Notes under the pieces: generated by a model | What the model was told of the DNA's origin: nothing | The model's database searches: none | Seen by the model: the letters and a program-made list of their open reading frames with translations, nothing else | Assembly: GCA_947489685.1 (NCBI GenBank) | Contig: CANLEM010000002.1 | Span: forward strand, 744,001-808,000 | Length of the DNA: 64,000 bases | Origin: an uncultured Aquimarina sp. | GTDB taxonomy: Bacteria; Bacteroidota; Bacteroidia; Flavobacteriales; Flavobacteriaceae | Reading direction: 5' to 3' | Shown here: in pieces, positions 53,807-61,883 of the stretch | Layout of the letters: each line of letters opens with the position of its first letter | How positions within the stretch are numbered: position 1 is the stretch's first letter | Position numbers and translations under genes: made by a program

Positions 53807-54259
53807 TTAATGATTATCCGAAGCATACCACTCTGCATAAGAGGTATCTGTTTCTTGAAGTTTAAGAGAATGCAAATCGATATTGTCCGGAAGTCTAGAT
53901 TTAATTTTTCGAGCAAAATCGATTACCATATTCTCACTTGTAGGCTGATAATCTACTAAGATCACATTATGACCTCTATCTTCTAGTTCTTTTGCCAATT
54001 CTATATGTGGAGTGTTTTTATTAAATACCGTAGCATGATCAAAAACATCTTCAATATCTTCCTTTACAATTTTCTTAAGATCACCAAAATCGATTACCAT
54101 ACCTAATTTTACATGAGATGTATCTGTAATTGGGGTTCCGATTACAGTAACACTAAGTTTATAGCTATGCCCATGAACATTTCTACACTTACCATCATAT
54201 CCATACAATGCATGGCCGGTCTCGAAAGAAAATTGTTTAGTGATACGGATTTTACTCAT
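53807..54259 (-). CDS. queD: 6-carboxytetrahydropterin synthase
   Basis: A 150-residue member of the PTPS family. Zinc ligands are His in ETGHALYG and His-x-His in RNVHGHSYKL, with the catalytic Cys in GKCRNVHGH. Glu in LQETDTSYAEWY completes the pterin site. It makes the queuosine precursor 6-carboxy-tetrahydropterin; a BH4-type role is less likely. It has its own -7 element just upstream. Confidence 0.93.
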   Translation of the reverse strand: MSKIRITKQFSFETGHALYGYDGKCRNVHGHSYKLSVTVIGTPITDTSHVKLGMVIDFGDLKKIVKEDIEDVFDHATVFNKNTPHIELAKELEDRGHNVILVDYQPTSENMVIDFARKIKSRLPDNIDLHSLKLQETDTSYAEWYASDNH

Positions 54260-54280
54260 CTTTTATTTTATAATTTTTTG

Positions 54281-54288
54281 CAAAGTTA
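54281..54288 (-). promoter_or_regulatory. -7 element of queD
   Basis: On the minus strand TAACTTTG, an exact consensus match about 22 bases upstream of the queD ATG at 54259. It lies just after the stop of the small membrane gene at 54296. Confidence 0.5.
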
Positions 54289-54295
54289 CGGAAGA

Positions 54296-54394
54296 TTACC
54301 TTCTCTTCCTTCTGTTTATAAAGTAAACCACTACAAGTATAATTCCTAAAATTACAAACAGCCCGTTACCGCCTAAAAAGTTGAATATTTCCAT
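54296..54394 (-). CDS. Small single-span membrane protein (32 residues)
   Basis: ATG at 54394, stop at 54296-54298. The product is MEIFNFLGGNGLF followed by a membrane helix (VILGIILVVVYFI) and a basic tail NRRKRR, giving a cytoplasmic positive end. It begins 3 bases after the stop of the enoyl-CoA hydratase gene on the same strand, so translational coupling is likely. It is too short for most gene finders. Function unknown. Confidence 0.6.
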   Translation of the reverse strand: MEIFNFLGGNGLFVILGIILVVVYFINRRKRR

Positions 54395-54397
54395 TGG

Positions 54398-55165
54398 TTA
54401 TTTTTTAAATTTTTTTAATGCATTCTTTGTGAACTCCGACAATACCAACTCACCAGAAATCGCAGCACGTTCTTGTAGTAATTGATCCCAATGTTCTGTT
54501 CCTTTCCACAACACTTTTTTCATTTGTTGCGTTGCTTCGGGGTTATATTTTGCGAGTTGTTCTGCAAAAAGTTGTACTTCTTTATCTAGTTCTGCTACAG
54601 TTTCAAAAACTCTAGCATATAAACCATTCTCTTTGGCCCAATATGCATTTTTCCATTGAGAAGCATCCCAAGCAAGTGTTTCAAAAGCCGCCACCCCTAT
54701 TTTTCTAGATACAGCTGGTTCGATTACAAATGGTCCTATACCAATTGCTAATTCACTTAATTTAATCGAAGCAGTCTCGGTAGCCAAGCAATAATTGCAT
54801 GCCGATGCTAACCCTACACCACCACCAACAGTTTTTCCTTGAATTCTTCCTATAATTGGTTTTGCACATTTGCGCATTGCATTGATAACATTAGCAAATC
54901 CAGAAAAGAATTGCTCCCCTTCTTTAAGGTTAGAAATTGCCATAAGTTCATCAAATGAAGCTCCCGCACAAAAAGCACGATCTCCCTGTGATTTTAGTAT
55001 TATAACATAAACATTAGTATCATTAGATAATTGATCAAATGCCTTGGTTAACCTCTCTAATAATTCTGATGGAAAAGAGTTACTGGCGGGATGGCCAAAT
55101 TCTATAGTTGCGATATGATTTTCTGTATTAACATATAAGCTCCCATTAGCTCGTGTTGTGGTCAT
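54398..55165 (-). CDS. Enoyl-CoA hydratase/isomerase family protein
   Basis: The start is taken at ATG 55165 (MTTTRANGSLYVN), which leads directly into the domain; the longer frame adds only a basic, AT-rich extension. The product has 255 residues. Crotonase-fold motifs are AFCAGASFDELMA (oxyanion hole, about 75) and GRIQGKTVGGGVGLASACNY (about 110-129). The glutamate pair of classical hydratases is only partly kept (LSELAIGIGPF has one Glu), so it may be an isomerase or hydrolase variant. Confidence 0.88.
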   Translation of the reverse strand: MTTTRANGSLYVNTENHIATIEFGHPASNSFPSELLERLTKAFDQLSNDTNVYVIILKSQGDRAFCAGASFDELMAISNLKEGEQFFSGFANVINAMRKCAKPIIGRIQGKTVGGGVGLASACNYCLATETASIKLSELAIGIGPFVIEPAVSRKIGVAAFETLAWDASQWKNAYWAKENGLYARVFETVAELDKEVQLFAEQLAKYNPEATQQMKKVLWKGTEHWDQLLQERAAISGELVLSEFTKNALKKFKK

Positions 55166-55530
55166 ATGATACGTTTTAAGGTAAAAGTAGCAATATTTTT
55201 TTCTGTAATTAAAAAAGAATTTCAAAAAAATAACATTTTAACATACTGGAAACTAAACAGTTAATCGTTATTAATGAAATTTAATAGAAATATATGTGTA
55301 ATATGAAGTAACAAAACCTTTTTCGATGACACTTTATTAATACAAACTATAATAGTTTGAGTTTGTGTAGTTGGGATGCCGGGTAATCTAGGGGTAGCGT
55401 TACCCGGTATTACTTTTTAATAAAATCAATATTATTCAGTTTTAATGTTAATAATGCACATTGTATTGTGTATTTAATGTTAAAAACTAATAATAACTAC
55501 ACAATTAATAATACTTATTAAATAATTAAC
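55166..55530. other. Intergenic region with two hairpins
   Basis: No gene seen. It holds a perfect CAAACTA-TAA-TAGTTTG dyad (55343-55359) and a larger hairpin CCGGGTAA/TTACCCGG (55379-55407) followed by a T-rich stretch. Both lie ahead of two tiny membrane-peptide frames, so an untranslated leader or a small RNA is possible. Confidence 0.4.
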
Positions 55531-55644
55531 ATGACTTATATTTATATCATGTTAGAACAATTTTTTGAAAAAAACAGATTAAAAATAGGGCTTATTTTAA
55601 TATTAATTTATTCTCTATTAATGATATTGGCATTCATTTTTTAA
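55531..55644 (+). CDS. Small membrane peptide A (37 residues; possibly 31)
   Basis: ATG at 55531 or, more likely, the second ATG at 55549 (MLEQFFEKNRLKIG). A charged head FFEKNRLKI is followed by one membrane helix (LILILIYSLLMILAFIF). It resembles the peptide encoded at 55723-55827, with the pattern F-x-K-x-R-L-(K/E)-I then a hydrophobic helix. That likeness supports both being real. Such pairs may be stress or toxin-like membrane peptides; no function is known. Confidence 0.5.
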   Translation: MTYIYIMLEQFFEKNRLKIGLILILIYSLLMILAFIF

Positions 55645-55722
55645 AATGAATTAAGATTTAGTTTCGAAAAATACGTAGAGTTACGTATTTGATTATCAGT
55701 TCACTACTTTTAAATTTGGGTT

Positions 55723-55827
55723 ATGGTAAAAAAATATTTCGGAAAATATCGATTAGAGATTTTAATGGGTTCGACTTATTTGTTAGCACTTTGGATCATT
55801 ATAAGCATTATTACTTCAGGAAGATAG
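55723..55827 (+). CDS. Small membrane peptide B (34 residues)
   Basis: ATG at 55723: MVKKYFGKYRLEIL, then a membrane helix (YLLALWIIISII) and TSGR. It is paralogous in pattern to peptide A, 78 bases upstream on the same strand. Its last 12 bases overlap the end of the convergent MATE gene. No family recognised. Confidence 0.5.
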   Translation: MVKKYFGKYRLEILMGSTYLLALWIIISIITSGR

Positions 55828-57144
55828 AGGGATATATTTCCTTTTAAATTGTATCGCTAGGGCAATACCTCTGATAAGCATCCAAACAGAAATGGCAATC
55901 CAGACACCATGCAATTGCAGATCAAAATATCTTGCGATCAATAGTGTGGGTATAAATCCAAGAAAAGTGGACCCTAACAGTACATTGCGAAGATATCCTG
56001 TTTCTCCCATCCCTTTAAAAATACCATCCCCAACAAATGCTAAAGCGTTTATAGGCAACATCATCACGACGATGTAAAAGAAATCTAAGAAAATCGTCAT
56101 AACTTCTTTATCCTTAGAGAAGATTAGGCCTAATTTTTCTGGAATCAACAATGCTATTCCTCCCAAAACACAAGCCACAATTATACCGTATACAGTTACT
56201 TTTTTTGCCATTTTTACTAAAGTAGTATAGTCTTTGGCTCCTAATAATCTTCCTCCCAAAATATTTCCAGCTCCCCCATAACCATCAATAAAAAATGCAA
56301 AAAACAACCATAATTGTATAGCAATACTATGCGCTGCAATATAACTTGTACCTAAACTAGTTGCTTCTCGAACTGCTAATATTAAGGTTATATTTAGTGC
56401 TAGCGATCTAATAAATAAATTGCCGCTCATAACTAAAAAACGTTTCATTTCAGGGTGCCATAATTTTTCAAGTCTTAAAGAAACCTCAGTTTTCTTAAGC
56501 AGTAGAATCAAAGATAACACGGCCATCAAAATCTGTGAAATCAAACTTGCCCAAGCTGCCCCCTCCAAATTCATGGGGTTTATCAAATTGTCTATACCGT
56601 ATACCAAAATAAAATCAAGGCCAACATTGGTTACCACCCCTATTAGGGCAATCACCATAGGCCAAAATGTATTCTGTAGTCCTCTAAAAATACCAAAAAT
56701 TGCAAATACAAAAAGTGATAATGGAAACCCCCAAACACGAATCTCATAATACGAAATACAGTATTCCAGTACTTGTCCTTCGGCTTTTAACAACACAAAA
56801 ATTTCTTTTATAAAAGGAACTGTAGCAATCAAGATTGTAATACTTAAACCAATATTAAATAGGATAGCCTGCGCAGGTAATGTTTTTACTTCATCCAATC
56901 TTCCAGCTCCCAAATATTGAGATATAATTGCAGAGATCACCGCTCGAGTTTGTGCCAGTACCCATATAAGCATAGAAAGAAAAGAGCCTACAATACCAAC
57001 AGCAGCAAGCGACTCTGTTCCTATTACAGGTATATTTCCAACAATGGCTGTATCGGTAGCCGATAATATGGGTTCTGCAATCCCCGATATTATTGCAGGA
57101 ATTGCTAGTTTATTTATGTTCTTGAAACTTATTAGTGCACTCAT
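55816..57144 (-). CDS. MATE-family efflux transporter
   Basis: The start is at ATG 57144 (MSALISFKNINKLAIPAI), which overlaps the stop of the upstream GNAT gene in an ATGA junction. The product has 442 residues and twelve membrane helices in two homologous halves. The first half has the family signature PAIISGIAEPILSATDTAIVGN. It exports cationic drugs or metabolites by sodium or proton antiport at the inner membrane. It belongs to the DinF/NorM-like branch; substrate unknown. Confidence 0.9.
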   Translation of the reverse strand: MSALISFKNINKLAIPAIISGIAEPILSATDTAIVGNIPVIGTESLAAVGIVGSFLSMLIWVLAQTRAVISAIISQYLGAGRLDEVKTLPAQAILFNIGLSITILIATVPFIKEIFVLLKAEGQVLEYCISYYEIRVWGFPLSLFVFAIFGIFRGLQNTFWPMVIALIGVVTNVGLDFILVYGIDNLINPMNLEGAAWASLISQILMAVLSLILLLKKTEVSLRLEKLWHPEMKRFLVMSGNLFIRSLALNITLILAVREATSLGTSYIAAHSIAIQLWLFFAFFIDGYGGAGNILGGRLLGAKDYTTLVKMAKKVTVYGIIVACVLGGIALLIPEKLGLIFSKDKEVMTIFLDFFYIVVMMLPINALAFVGDGIFKGMGETGYLRNVLLGSTFLGFIPTLLIARYFDLQLHGVWIAISVWMLIRGIALAIQFKRKYIPLSS

Positions 57145-57641
57145 ATAACAAGCTCGTAGCAATAAAACGGGTGTTCACTTTGTTTAGGAAAATATATATT
57201 CCCTAATCGCTGATATCCACGCGTTTCATAAAATTTTTGATTACGTAAATTTTGACTAAACGTGTCTAACCGTACTGATTGATACTTATTCTGTCTTGCA
57301 AAATTTTCTGCAAAATCCATTAATTGTTGTGCATATCCTTGTCCCCAATAATTTGGATCAATAGCCAAACGATGAATGTATAAATTCTTATGATTATCTG
57401 TGAGCCACGCAACAGGGATATATTCTTTATCTACTATATCTGTCACTACAACAATCCCCTTAATACATTGCTCTTCTTCTAAGACATATAATTCTTGCAA
57501 TTCGATATCTGTTTGAAAACGTTCTTTTGCCGGATAGTGCTCATTCCATTGATAGATTCCTTTGTTAATCATCGCTTTGGCACAAGCCTGTGTCAAGGAG
57601 AAAATCGAATTCAAATCAGATGGTAATGCTTTACGAATCAT
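57141..57641 (-). CDS. GNAT N-acetyltransferase
   Basis: The start is taken at ATG 57641 (MIRKALPSDLNSIFSLTQAC), typical of GNAT proteins; the longer frame adds 20 residues of low similarity to the fold. The product has 166 residues. Acetyl-CoA binding is seen in LYIHRLAIDPNYWGQGYAQQLMDF (Q/RxxGxG/A) and the C-terminal FYETRGYQRLG. Substrate unknown. It is coupled to the MATE gene through a 4-base overlap, so the two may serve in the same detoxification unit. Confidence 0.88.
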   Translation of the reverse strand: MIRKALPSDLNSIFSLTQACAKAMINKGIYQWNEHYPAKERFQTDIELQELYVLEEEQCIKGIVVVTDIVDKEYIPVAWLTDNHKNLYIHRLAIDPNYWGQGYAQQLMDFAENFARQNKYQSVRLDTFSQNLRNQKFYETRGYQRLGNIYFPKQSEHPFYCYELVI

Positions 57642-57784
57642 ACTTTTTTTGCGAAGGCCAAAAATACTAACTTTATATTGTAGATAATAGGGCTTATCCA
57701 TTTTCTAGAGCAGATTTAGATAAATTTTAAGAAAACAAACGTATATCTTTACTCATATATGAATCTACAATTGACATAAAATCG

Positions 57785-57792
57785 TAATTTTG
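57785..57792 (+). promoter_or_regulatory. -7 element of the Usp-like gene
   Basis: TAATTTTG, an exact TAnnTTTG match 30 bases before the ATG at 57822. No clear -33 TTG at standard spacing. Confidence 0.45.
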
Positions 57793-57821
57793 TCGTCTTA
57801 ATCACAAATCAGGCTTACGGA

Positions 57822-58622
57822 ATGAAGAATATACTTATCCCTATAGGATTATCTGAAAATTCGGTAACAACCGATCTTCTTCAATATGCCATTGATATGG
57901 CAAAAGAACTTGGTGGTACGATATACGCCGTAGAGGCTTATAAAGAACTGCCTAGAGCCGGTAGTCTTCCTTCGGTAAATAAAACGCTTAAAGAAATTAC
58001 TATTTCTTCAATTGAAGAAAAGTTAAGCGGATTGGATAAAAAAGGCGTAAAAATAATTGCGCTTCCTTTAGAAGGTGAATTATTAGAATCTATCCCCAAA
58101 TTTAATTTAGAACATGCTATTAACTTAATTGTTCTAGGTCCAGAAAACGGTAATGTAAATGACCCTTATTTTCTTGGAGAAACCTCTGGAAGTTTAGTCA
58201 AAAAAACTGAAATTCCGGTATTGATTGTTCCTACAAACTTCAAATTTTCGCCTTTTAAGACGGTTCTAATGGCCGTTAAATCGGGTACGGTAAAAAAGAA
58301 AAATGCACTTGCTCCTATAAAAGAAATTTTAAGTATTTTTAATGCCAAAATGAAGCTGCTTCAAGTAAAGACTGCAAATTTTTTACCCGAAGATTCTGAG
58401 TTTCAAAATGACTTAGGAGAAATTGTCACGTCATATAAGTCTTCGGAAAACGCTACTTTATTTCAAGGTGTTTTAGAACATTTAAATGAGAGTCATCCTG
58501 ATTTGATTTGCGTTTTTAGACGGAAAAGAGGTTTTTTTGCCAAGCTTTGGGAAGAAAACACTATACTTAAAAAGGATTTTGAAAGCAGAGTTCCTTTGTT
58601 GGTTTTACGAGGAGCCGATTAA
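57822..58622 (+). CDS. Universal stress protein family protein (tandem domains)
   Basis: A 266-residue protein. The first Usp-like half (1-138) begins MKNILIPIGLSENS and ends TEIPVLIVPTN. The second half (about 145-266) begins FKTVLMAVKSGTV and ends VPLLVLRGA. The ATP-binding GxxGxxG(S/T) motif is only partly kept (VLGPENGNVND, GETSGSLVKKT). Tandem Usp proteins act in stress survival in the cytoplasm. It lies just upstream of tRNA-Ala. Confidence 0.85.
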   Translation: MKNILIPIGLSENSVTTDLLQYAIDMAKELGGTIYAVEAYKELPRAGSLPSVNKTLKEITISSIEEKLSGLDKKGVKIIALPLEGELLESIPKFNLEHAINLIVLGPENGNVNDPYFLGETSGSLVKKTEIPVLIVPTNFKFSPFKTVLMAVKSGTVKKKNALAPIKEILSIFNAKMKLLQVKTANFLPEDSEFQNDLGEIVTSYKSSENATLFQGVLEHLNESHPDLICVFRRKRGFFAKLWEENTILKKDFESRVPLLVLRGAD

Positions 58623-58630
58623 ATAGATTC

Positions 58631-58704
58631 GGGGATGTAGCTCAGCTGGCTAGAGTGCTTGACTGGCAGTCAAGAGGTCGTGGGTTCGAGTCCCATCTTC
58701 TCCA
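58631..58704 (+). tRNA. tRNA-Ala (anticodon GGC)
   Basis: A 74-base cloverleaf: acceptor GGGGATG paired with CTTCTCC (with a mismatch and a G-U), D arm GCTC/GAGT, anticodon stem CTTGA/TCAAG with loop CTGGCAG (anticodon GGC), T arm GTGGG/CCCAT with TTCGAGT. The discriminator base is A and CCA is not encoded. This is the only RNA gene recognised with confidence in the window. Confidence 0.93.
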
Positions 58705-58717
58705 CTTTTATAATCAA

Positions 58718-58753
58718 AGAGTTACGATATTAGTTATCGTAACTCTTTTTTTT
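58718..58753 (+). terminator. Terminator after tRNA-Ala
   Basis: 11-bp stem AGAGTTACGAT (58718-58728) with ATCGTAACTCT (58736-58746), followed by TTTTTTT. Confidence 0.88.
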
Positions 58754-59294
58754 AGATTATTATGCTCTAGAGATAAGTTTTGATGATGTCATTTCCAAAA
58801 AATAAGTTCCTGATTCTTTATGCTTATTAAGTCACAAAAGAAAAAAAATCAAAAATCAAGATAACAATTATGAAATTATAGTCACTAATAAGTGTGCTAT
58901 GCGTTTATATAAAGAGAAGAAGAGTTCTTAGGGTCTCTTTTACAAGAAAGTAGATGATTTTTTTACGTATCCAGAATTATAGAATGAAAGAAATAAAACC
59001 CTATTAACCCGATCGAATTATTTTTTAATTGCTTTTGAAGCATTCAACTTTTTGAAGTCCAAGTCGTTAAAAAGATAATAAAATTATAATGAAACAAAAA
59101 AAATATGCTCTTAAATCACAAATTTATACTACAAGATTTATAAATTTTACGTAGTTTGTAGTCAACAATACAATCTTATATCATGGGTAACAAAGTCATT
59201 ATCTACGAGACTAATTTAAAAAGTGAAACGTTAAGGATTCTAACAAGTCTTTTTTAGTATTTAATCAATTTTATAGGAATAGTAATTAGTGTAT
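58754..59294. other. Intergenic region before the second TPR-AraC gene
   Basis: 541 bases without a convincing gene. A 24-codon frame at 59183-59257 (MGNKVIIYETNLK...) exists, but nothing supports it. No clear promoter consensus or repeat was identified. Confidence 0.5.
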
Positions 59295-61016
59295 ATGCGA
59301 TTTATCTTTTCTTTTCTAATTATTTTATTAATTTCTAATACTTCTGTTTTTTCGTATGATAAAATCGACTCTGTCGATTATAACAAGCATTATCAACAAA
59401 TAAATGTGGTACAAGATTCTCTGTTTAAAAAAACATATCAAGAGTTATCTGACGCATATTATAATATTCAGCATAAAGATTCGATTAAAGCTCGTATTTA
59501 TATAAACTACTATTTAAAGAAAGCAAAAAAACATCAAGATTCTGTTAGGCTTGCAGATGCCTATTACATGTTACTGGGGCAAAGCCTAAATAATCTACCT
59601 GTTGCCCTTAATTATTGTGATAGCATTATCGATTTTACGAAACATATTAAACATAAATATTACCCCGCCAGAGGATATATTGGTAAAGGAATTGTCTTAT
59701 CTAAATCTAAAAAATACAATGAAGCTTTAGAGTTTTATTTACTGGCCTTGCAATATGCGGAAGCTAATCAAAATATAGGTCATATCATTGCCTGCAAACA
59801 CAATATTGCAATACTAAAAAATACTTTGGGCAAAAGTAAAGAAGCACTAATTATCTATCAAAACAATTTAAAAGCTATAAAAAAACAAGATACTGTGCAA
59901 TATCTTAATTATTATATAACTACATGTTATCAACTAGGAGATAGTTATAATCGTCTCGAAGTTCTAGATTCTGCACAATTTTATTTTAAAAAAGGCATTG
60001 CAAAAAGCTTATCTAGTTCATCCAAATACTTGTATCCAAACCTCTTGTCGGGTTATGGCATTAATAGTTATCTTAAAGAAAATTATACTGTTGCGATTGA
60101 TAGTATAACAAAGTCACTTGAGTTGTTATCTGAAAATCCAAATAATTCTAACTATCGTATTAATCAATTATTTCTGGCAAAAACGTATTTAAAACTTAAC
60201 AAGCCTCATAAAGCCTTCTCATACCTAAAAGAAATAGACACCTCTATTAAAGAATCCAACTATAGTAATTTGTTAAGAGATACGTTTGTTTTGCTCATCG
60301 AATACTACAAGGCTAATGATGATCAAGATCGACAACTAGAAACTATGGAAAAACTCCTTAAGTATGATCGAATAAGTAAACAAAAAGAAAAAATTCTTAA
60401 TACCAATATCATTAAAAATTATGATACTGCTCAACTTATAAAAGATAAAGATGAATTAATTATAGGGATACAAGCTAAAAGTAAAAAATTACAATATCGC
60501 TTTCTTATAATCGCTGTGCTTATTATTAGTCTAATTACCTTCTTCTATTTTTATTATTTTAAAAAAGAGAAGAAGGTGTTTGAAGAAAAATATACAGACT
60601 TATTACATAAATCTGTAAAAAGAAAAAAATCAACCAAGCAAATAGAGATTGCTCCAGAAATTATCGAAAATATAATTTACAGACTTAACAAGTTTGAGGA
60701 GGATCAGGAATTTTTAAAAAATGACCTCACCATGGCCAAAGTTGCCAAAAAGTTTAAAACCAATTCTTCATACTTGTCTAAGGTTATTAATACACATAAA
60801 AAACAAAATTTTGCTAACTACTTAAATGATTTACGTATCGATTTTTGTATCGAAAAAATAAAAACAGATAAAAAATTTAGAAGATATTCTATCAAATCAA
60901 TTGCTCTAGAGTCGGGGTTTAATAATATCCAATCGTTTTCTGCGGCTTTTCAAAAAAGAATTCATCAAAATCCTTCAGATTATATTCAAAAAATAGAATA
61001 TTCTAAAAATCAATAG
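59295..61016 (+). CDS. TPR-containing, membrane-anchored AraC-type regulator (copy 2)
   Basis: The start is taken at ATG 59295; the GTG two codons upstream is possible. The product has 573 residues. A signal or anchor segment (about 1-20, RFIFSFLIILLISNTSVF) is followed by helical TPR-like repeats (about 35-370). A membrane helix lies at about 402-422 (FLIIAVLIISLITFFYFYYF) and the AraC HTH at about 455-565 (FKTNSSYLSKVINTHK, SIALESGFNNIQSFSAAF). It is the paralogue of 20935-22701, with the same order and the same downstream GG-leader peptide (149 bases on). It probably senses an outside signal and controls nearby or distant genes. Confidence 0.87.
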   Translation: MRFIFSFLIILLISNTSVFSYDKIDSVDYNKHYQQINVVQDSLFKKTYQELSDAYYNIQHKDSIKARIYINYYLKKAKKHQDSVRLADAYYMLLGQSLNNLPVALNYCDSIIDFTKHIKHKYYPARGYIGKGIVLSKSKKYNEALEFYLLALQYAEANQNIGHIIACKHNIAILKNTLGKSKEALIIYQNNLKAIKKQDTVQYLNYYITTCYQLGDSYNRLEVLDSAQFYFKKGIAKSLSSSSKYLYPNLLSGYGINSYLKENYTVAIDSITKSLELLSENPNNSNYRINQLFLAKTYLKLNKPHKAFSYLKEIDTSIKESNYSNLLRDTFVLLIEYYKANDDQDRQLETMEKLLKYDRISKQKEKILNTNIIKNYDTAQLIKDKDELIIGIQAKSKKLQYRFLIIAVLIISLITFFYFYYFKKEKKVFEEKYTDLLHKSVKRKKSTKQIEIAPEIIENIIYRLNKFEEDQEFLKNDLTMAKVAKKFKTNSSYLSKVINTHKKQNFANYLNDLRIDFCIEKIKTDKKFRRYSIKSIALESGFNNIQSFSAAFQKRIHQNPSDYIQKIEYSKNQ

Positions 61017-61165
61017 ATTACAGGTGTTTTGCTCGCTTATTTTCATTAAAATTTATAAATCTTGAGCATCTCTTTACAAATCTTGGGGACTACCCACAAA
61101 AAAACACTTTAAATTCCATATCCATTAGATACATTTATCTCATAAATCTTAAAAATACTCACACA

Positions 61166-61339
61166 ATGAAACCTAAAAATTCAAAAACACTCTCATTAAA
61201 CAAAGTTAATGTTACACGTCTTACTAATAATTCAAAAATAAAAGGAGGGTCTCATGATGGTTGTTGTAGTAACGGGGGTCAAGAAATCTCTGTAATTAGA
61301 ACCTGTCCTCCGGGTCCTATTCTTATTATAGCACAATAA
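61166..61339 (+). CDS. GG-leader small peptide, RiPP-precursor-like (copy 2)
   Basis: A 57-residue frame from ATG 61166. The leader MKPKNSKTLSLNKVNVTRLTN ends with KIKGG at about residues 24-28. The core has CC, a later Cys before PPGP, and a hydrophobic end (SHDGCCSNGG...TCPPGPILIIAQ). The leader matches the pattern of the copy at 22948 (SLNKVxVTxL...GG), typical of Bacteroidota natural-product or lanthipeptide-like precursors. No modifying enzymes are visible in the window. A terminator-like hairpin follows, which supports an independent short transcript. Confidence 0.75.
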   Translation: MKPKNSKTLSLNKVNVTRLTNNSKIKGGSHDGCCSNGGQEISVIRTCPPGPILIIAQ

Positions 61340-61387
61340 TTTTCTTTTACTTGAGATTATAATACCAAATATTGGGTATTAAAAAAC

Positions 61388-61481
61388 AACCCCCGGGTAA
61401 CTAATCCGGGGGTTTTACATTGAAACTTAGTAGTAGTATTTAACACAAACTCAACTTATACTAATTATGATTGTTTCAAAT
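61388..61481. repeat. Structured intergenic repeat, copy 1 (includes terminator hairpin)
   Basis: Hairpin AACCCCCGG/CCGGGGGTT (61388-61396, 61406-61414), then TTTTACATTGAAAC, ACAAACTCAACTTAT and GATTGTTTCAAAT. TTGAAAC and GTTTCAA can pair to form a second stem. On the plus strand it follows the RiPP-like gene as a terminator. Copy 2 is at 61764-61864 with the same word order. Confidence 0.65.
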
Positions 61482-61757
61482 GTATTTTGTTAGGTTGTTT
61501 ATTATGGCGCGAATATAAGTGCTATTGTCCAATTATCGTTGCAATTTTTTGATGATAAATAACATTTAACAATGCCGTAATATCTTCTTAAAATCACTGA
61601 ATTTAACACATTGAAAATCAAATTTTAATTCATTCTCTAAGGTGTTTCTACCCTTTTCGTTAGCATATTCTCAACGGTTTTTATTCCAAATTCGAAATTA
61701 ATGCATTATCATATTGTTAATTTATCAAAATTTGTACCAAATGCTGTGTAAATTGAT

Positions 61758-61789
61758 AAAAAAACCCTCATGGTAACTACTCCATGAGG
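61758..61789 (-). terminator. Terminator of the lipoprotein-TonB receptor operon
   Basis: On the minus strand, stem CCTCATGG/CCATGAGG (61766-61773, 61782-61789) is followed by a run of U. It lies about 95 bases past the stop at 61884. Confidence 0.75.
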
Positions 61790-61864
61790 ATTTTACATTG
61801 AAACAAATCATATGTGCAATTTTACAAACTCAACTTATTACATATAATTATTATTGTTTCAAAT
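61764..61864. repeat. Structured intergenic repeat, copy 2
   Basis: It has the same order as copy 1: an 8-bp hairpin CCTCATGG/CCATGAGG, then TTTTACATTGAAAC, ACAAACTCAACTTAT and ATTGTTTCAAAT. The hairpin sequence itself differs from copy 1, but the loop core GGTAACTA is shared. Compensated stem changes with conserved flanks suggest a conserved structure. Confidence 0.65.
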
Positions 61865-61883
61865 TATTTTAAAAAATTCCTTC

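Larger units (their letters stand above)
61340..61883. other. Intergenic region with duplicated structured element
   Basis: 544 bases. Apart from the two copies of a structured repeat (61388-61481 and 61764-61864) no gene or other signal was seen. Confidence 0.6.

Noticed and set aside
59183-59257. 24-codon frame MGNKVIIYETNLK...
   Set aside because: Too short, with no promoter, context or composition support.
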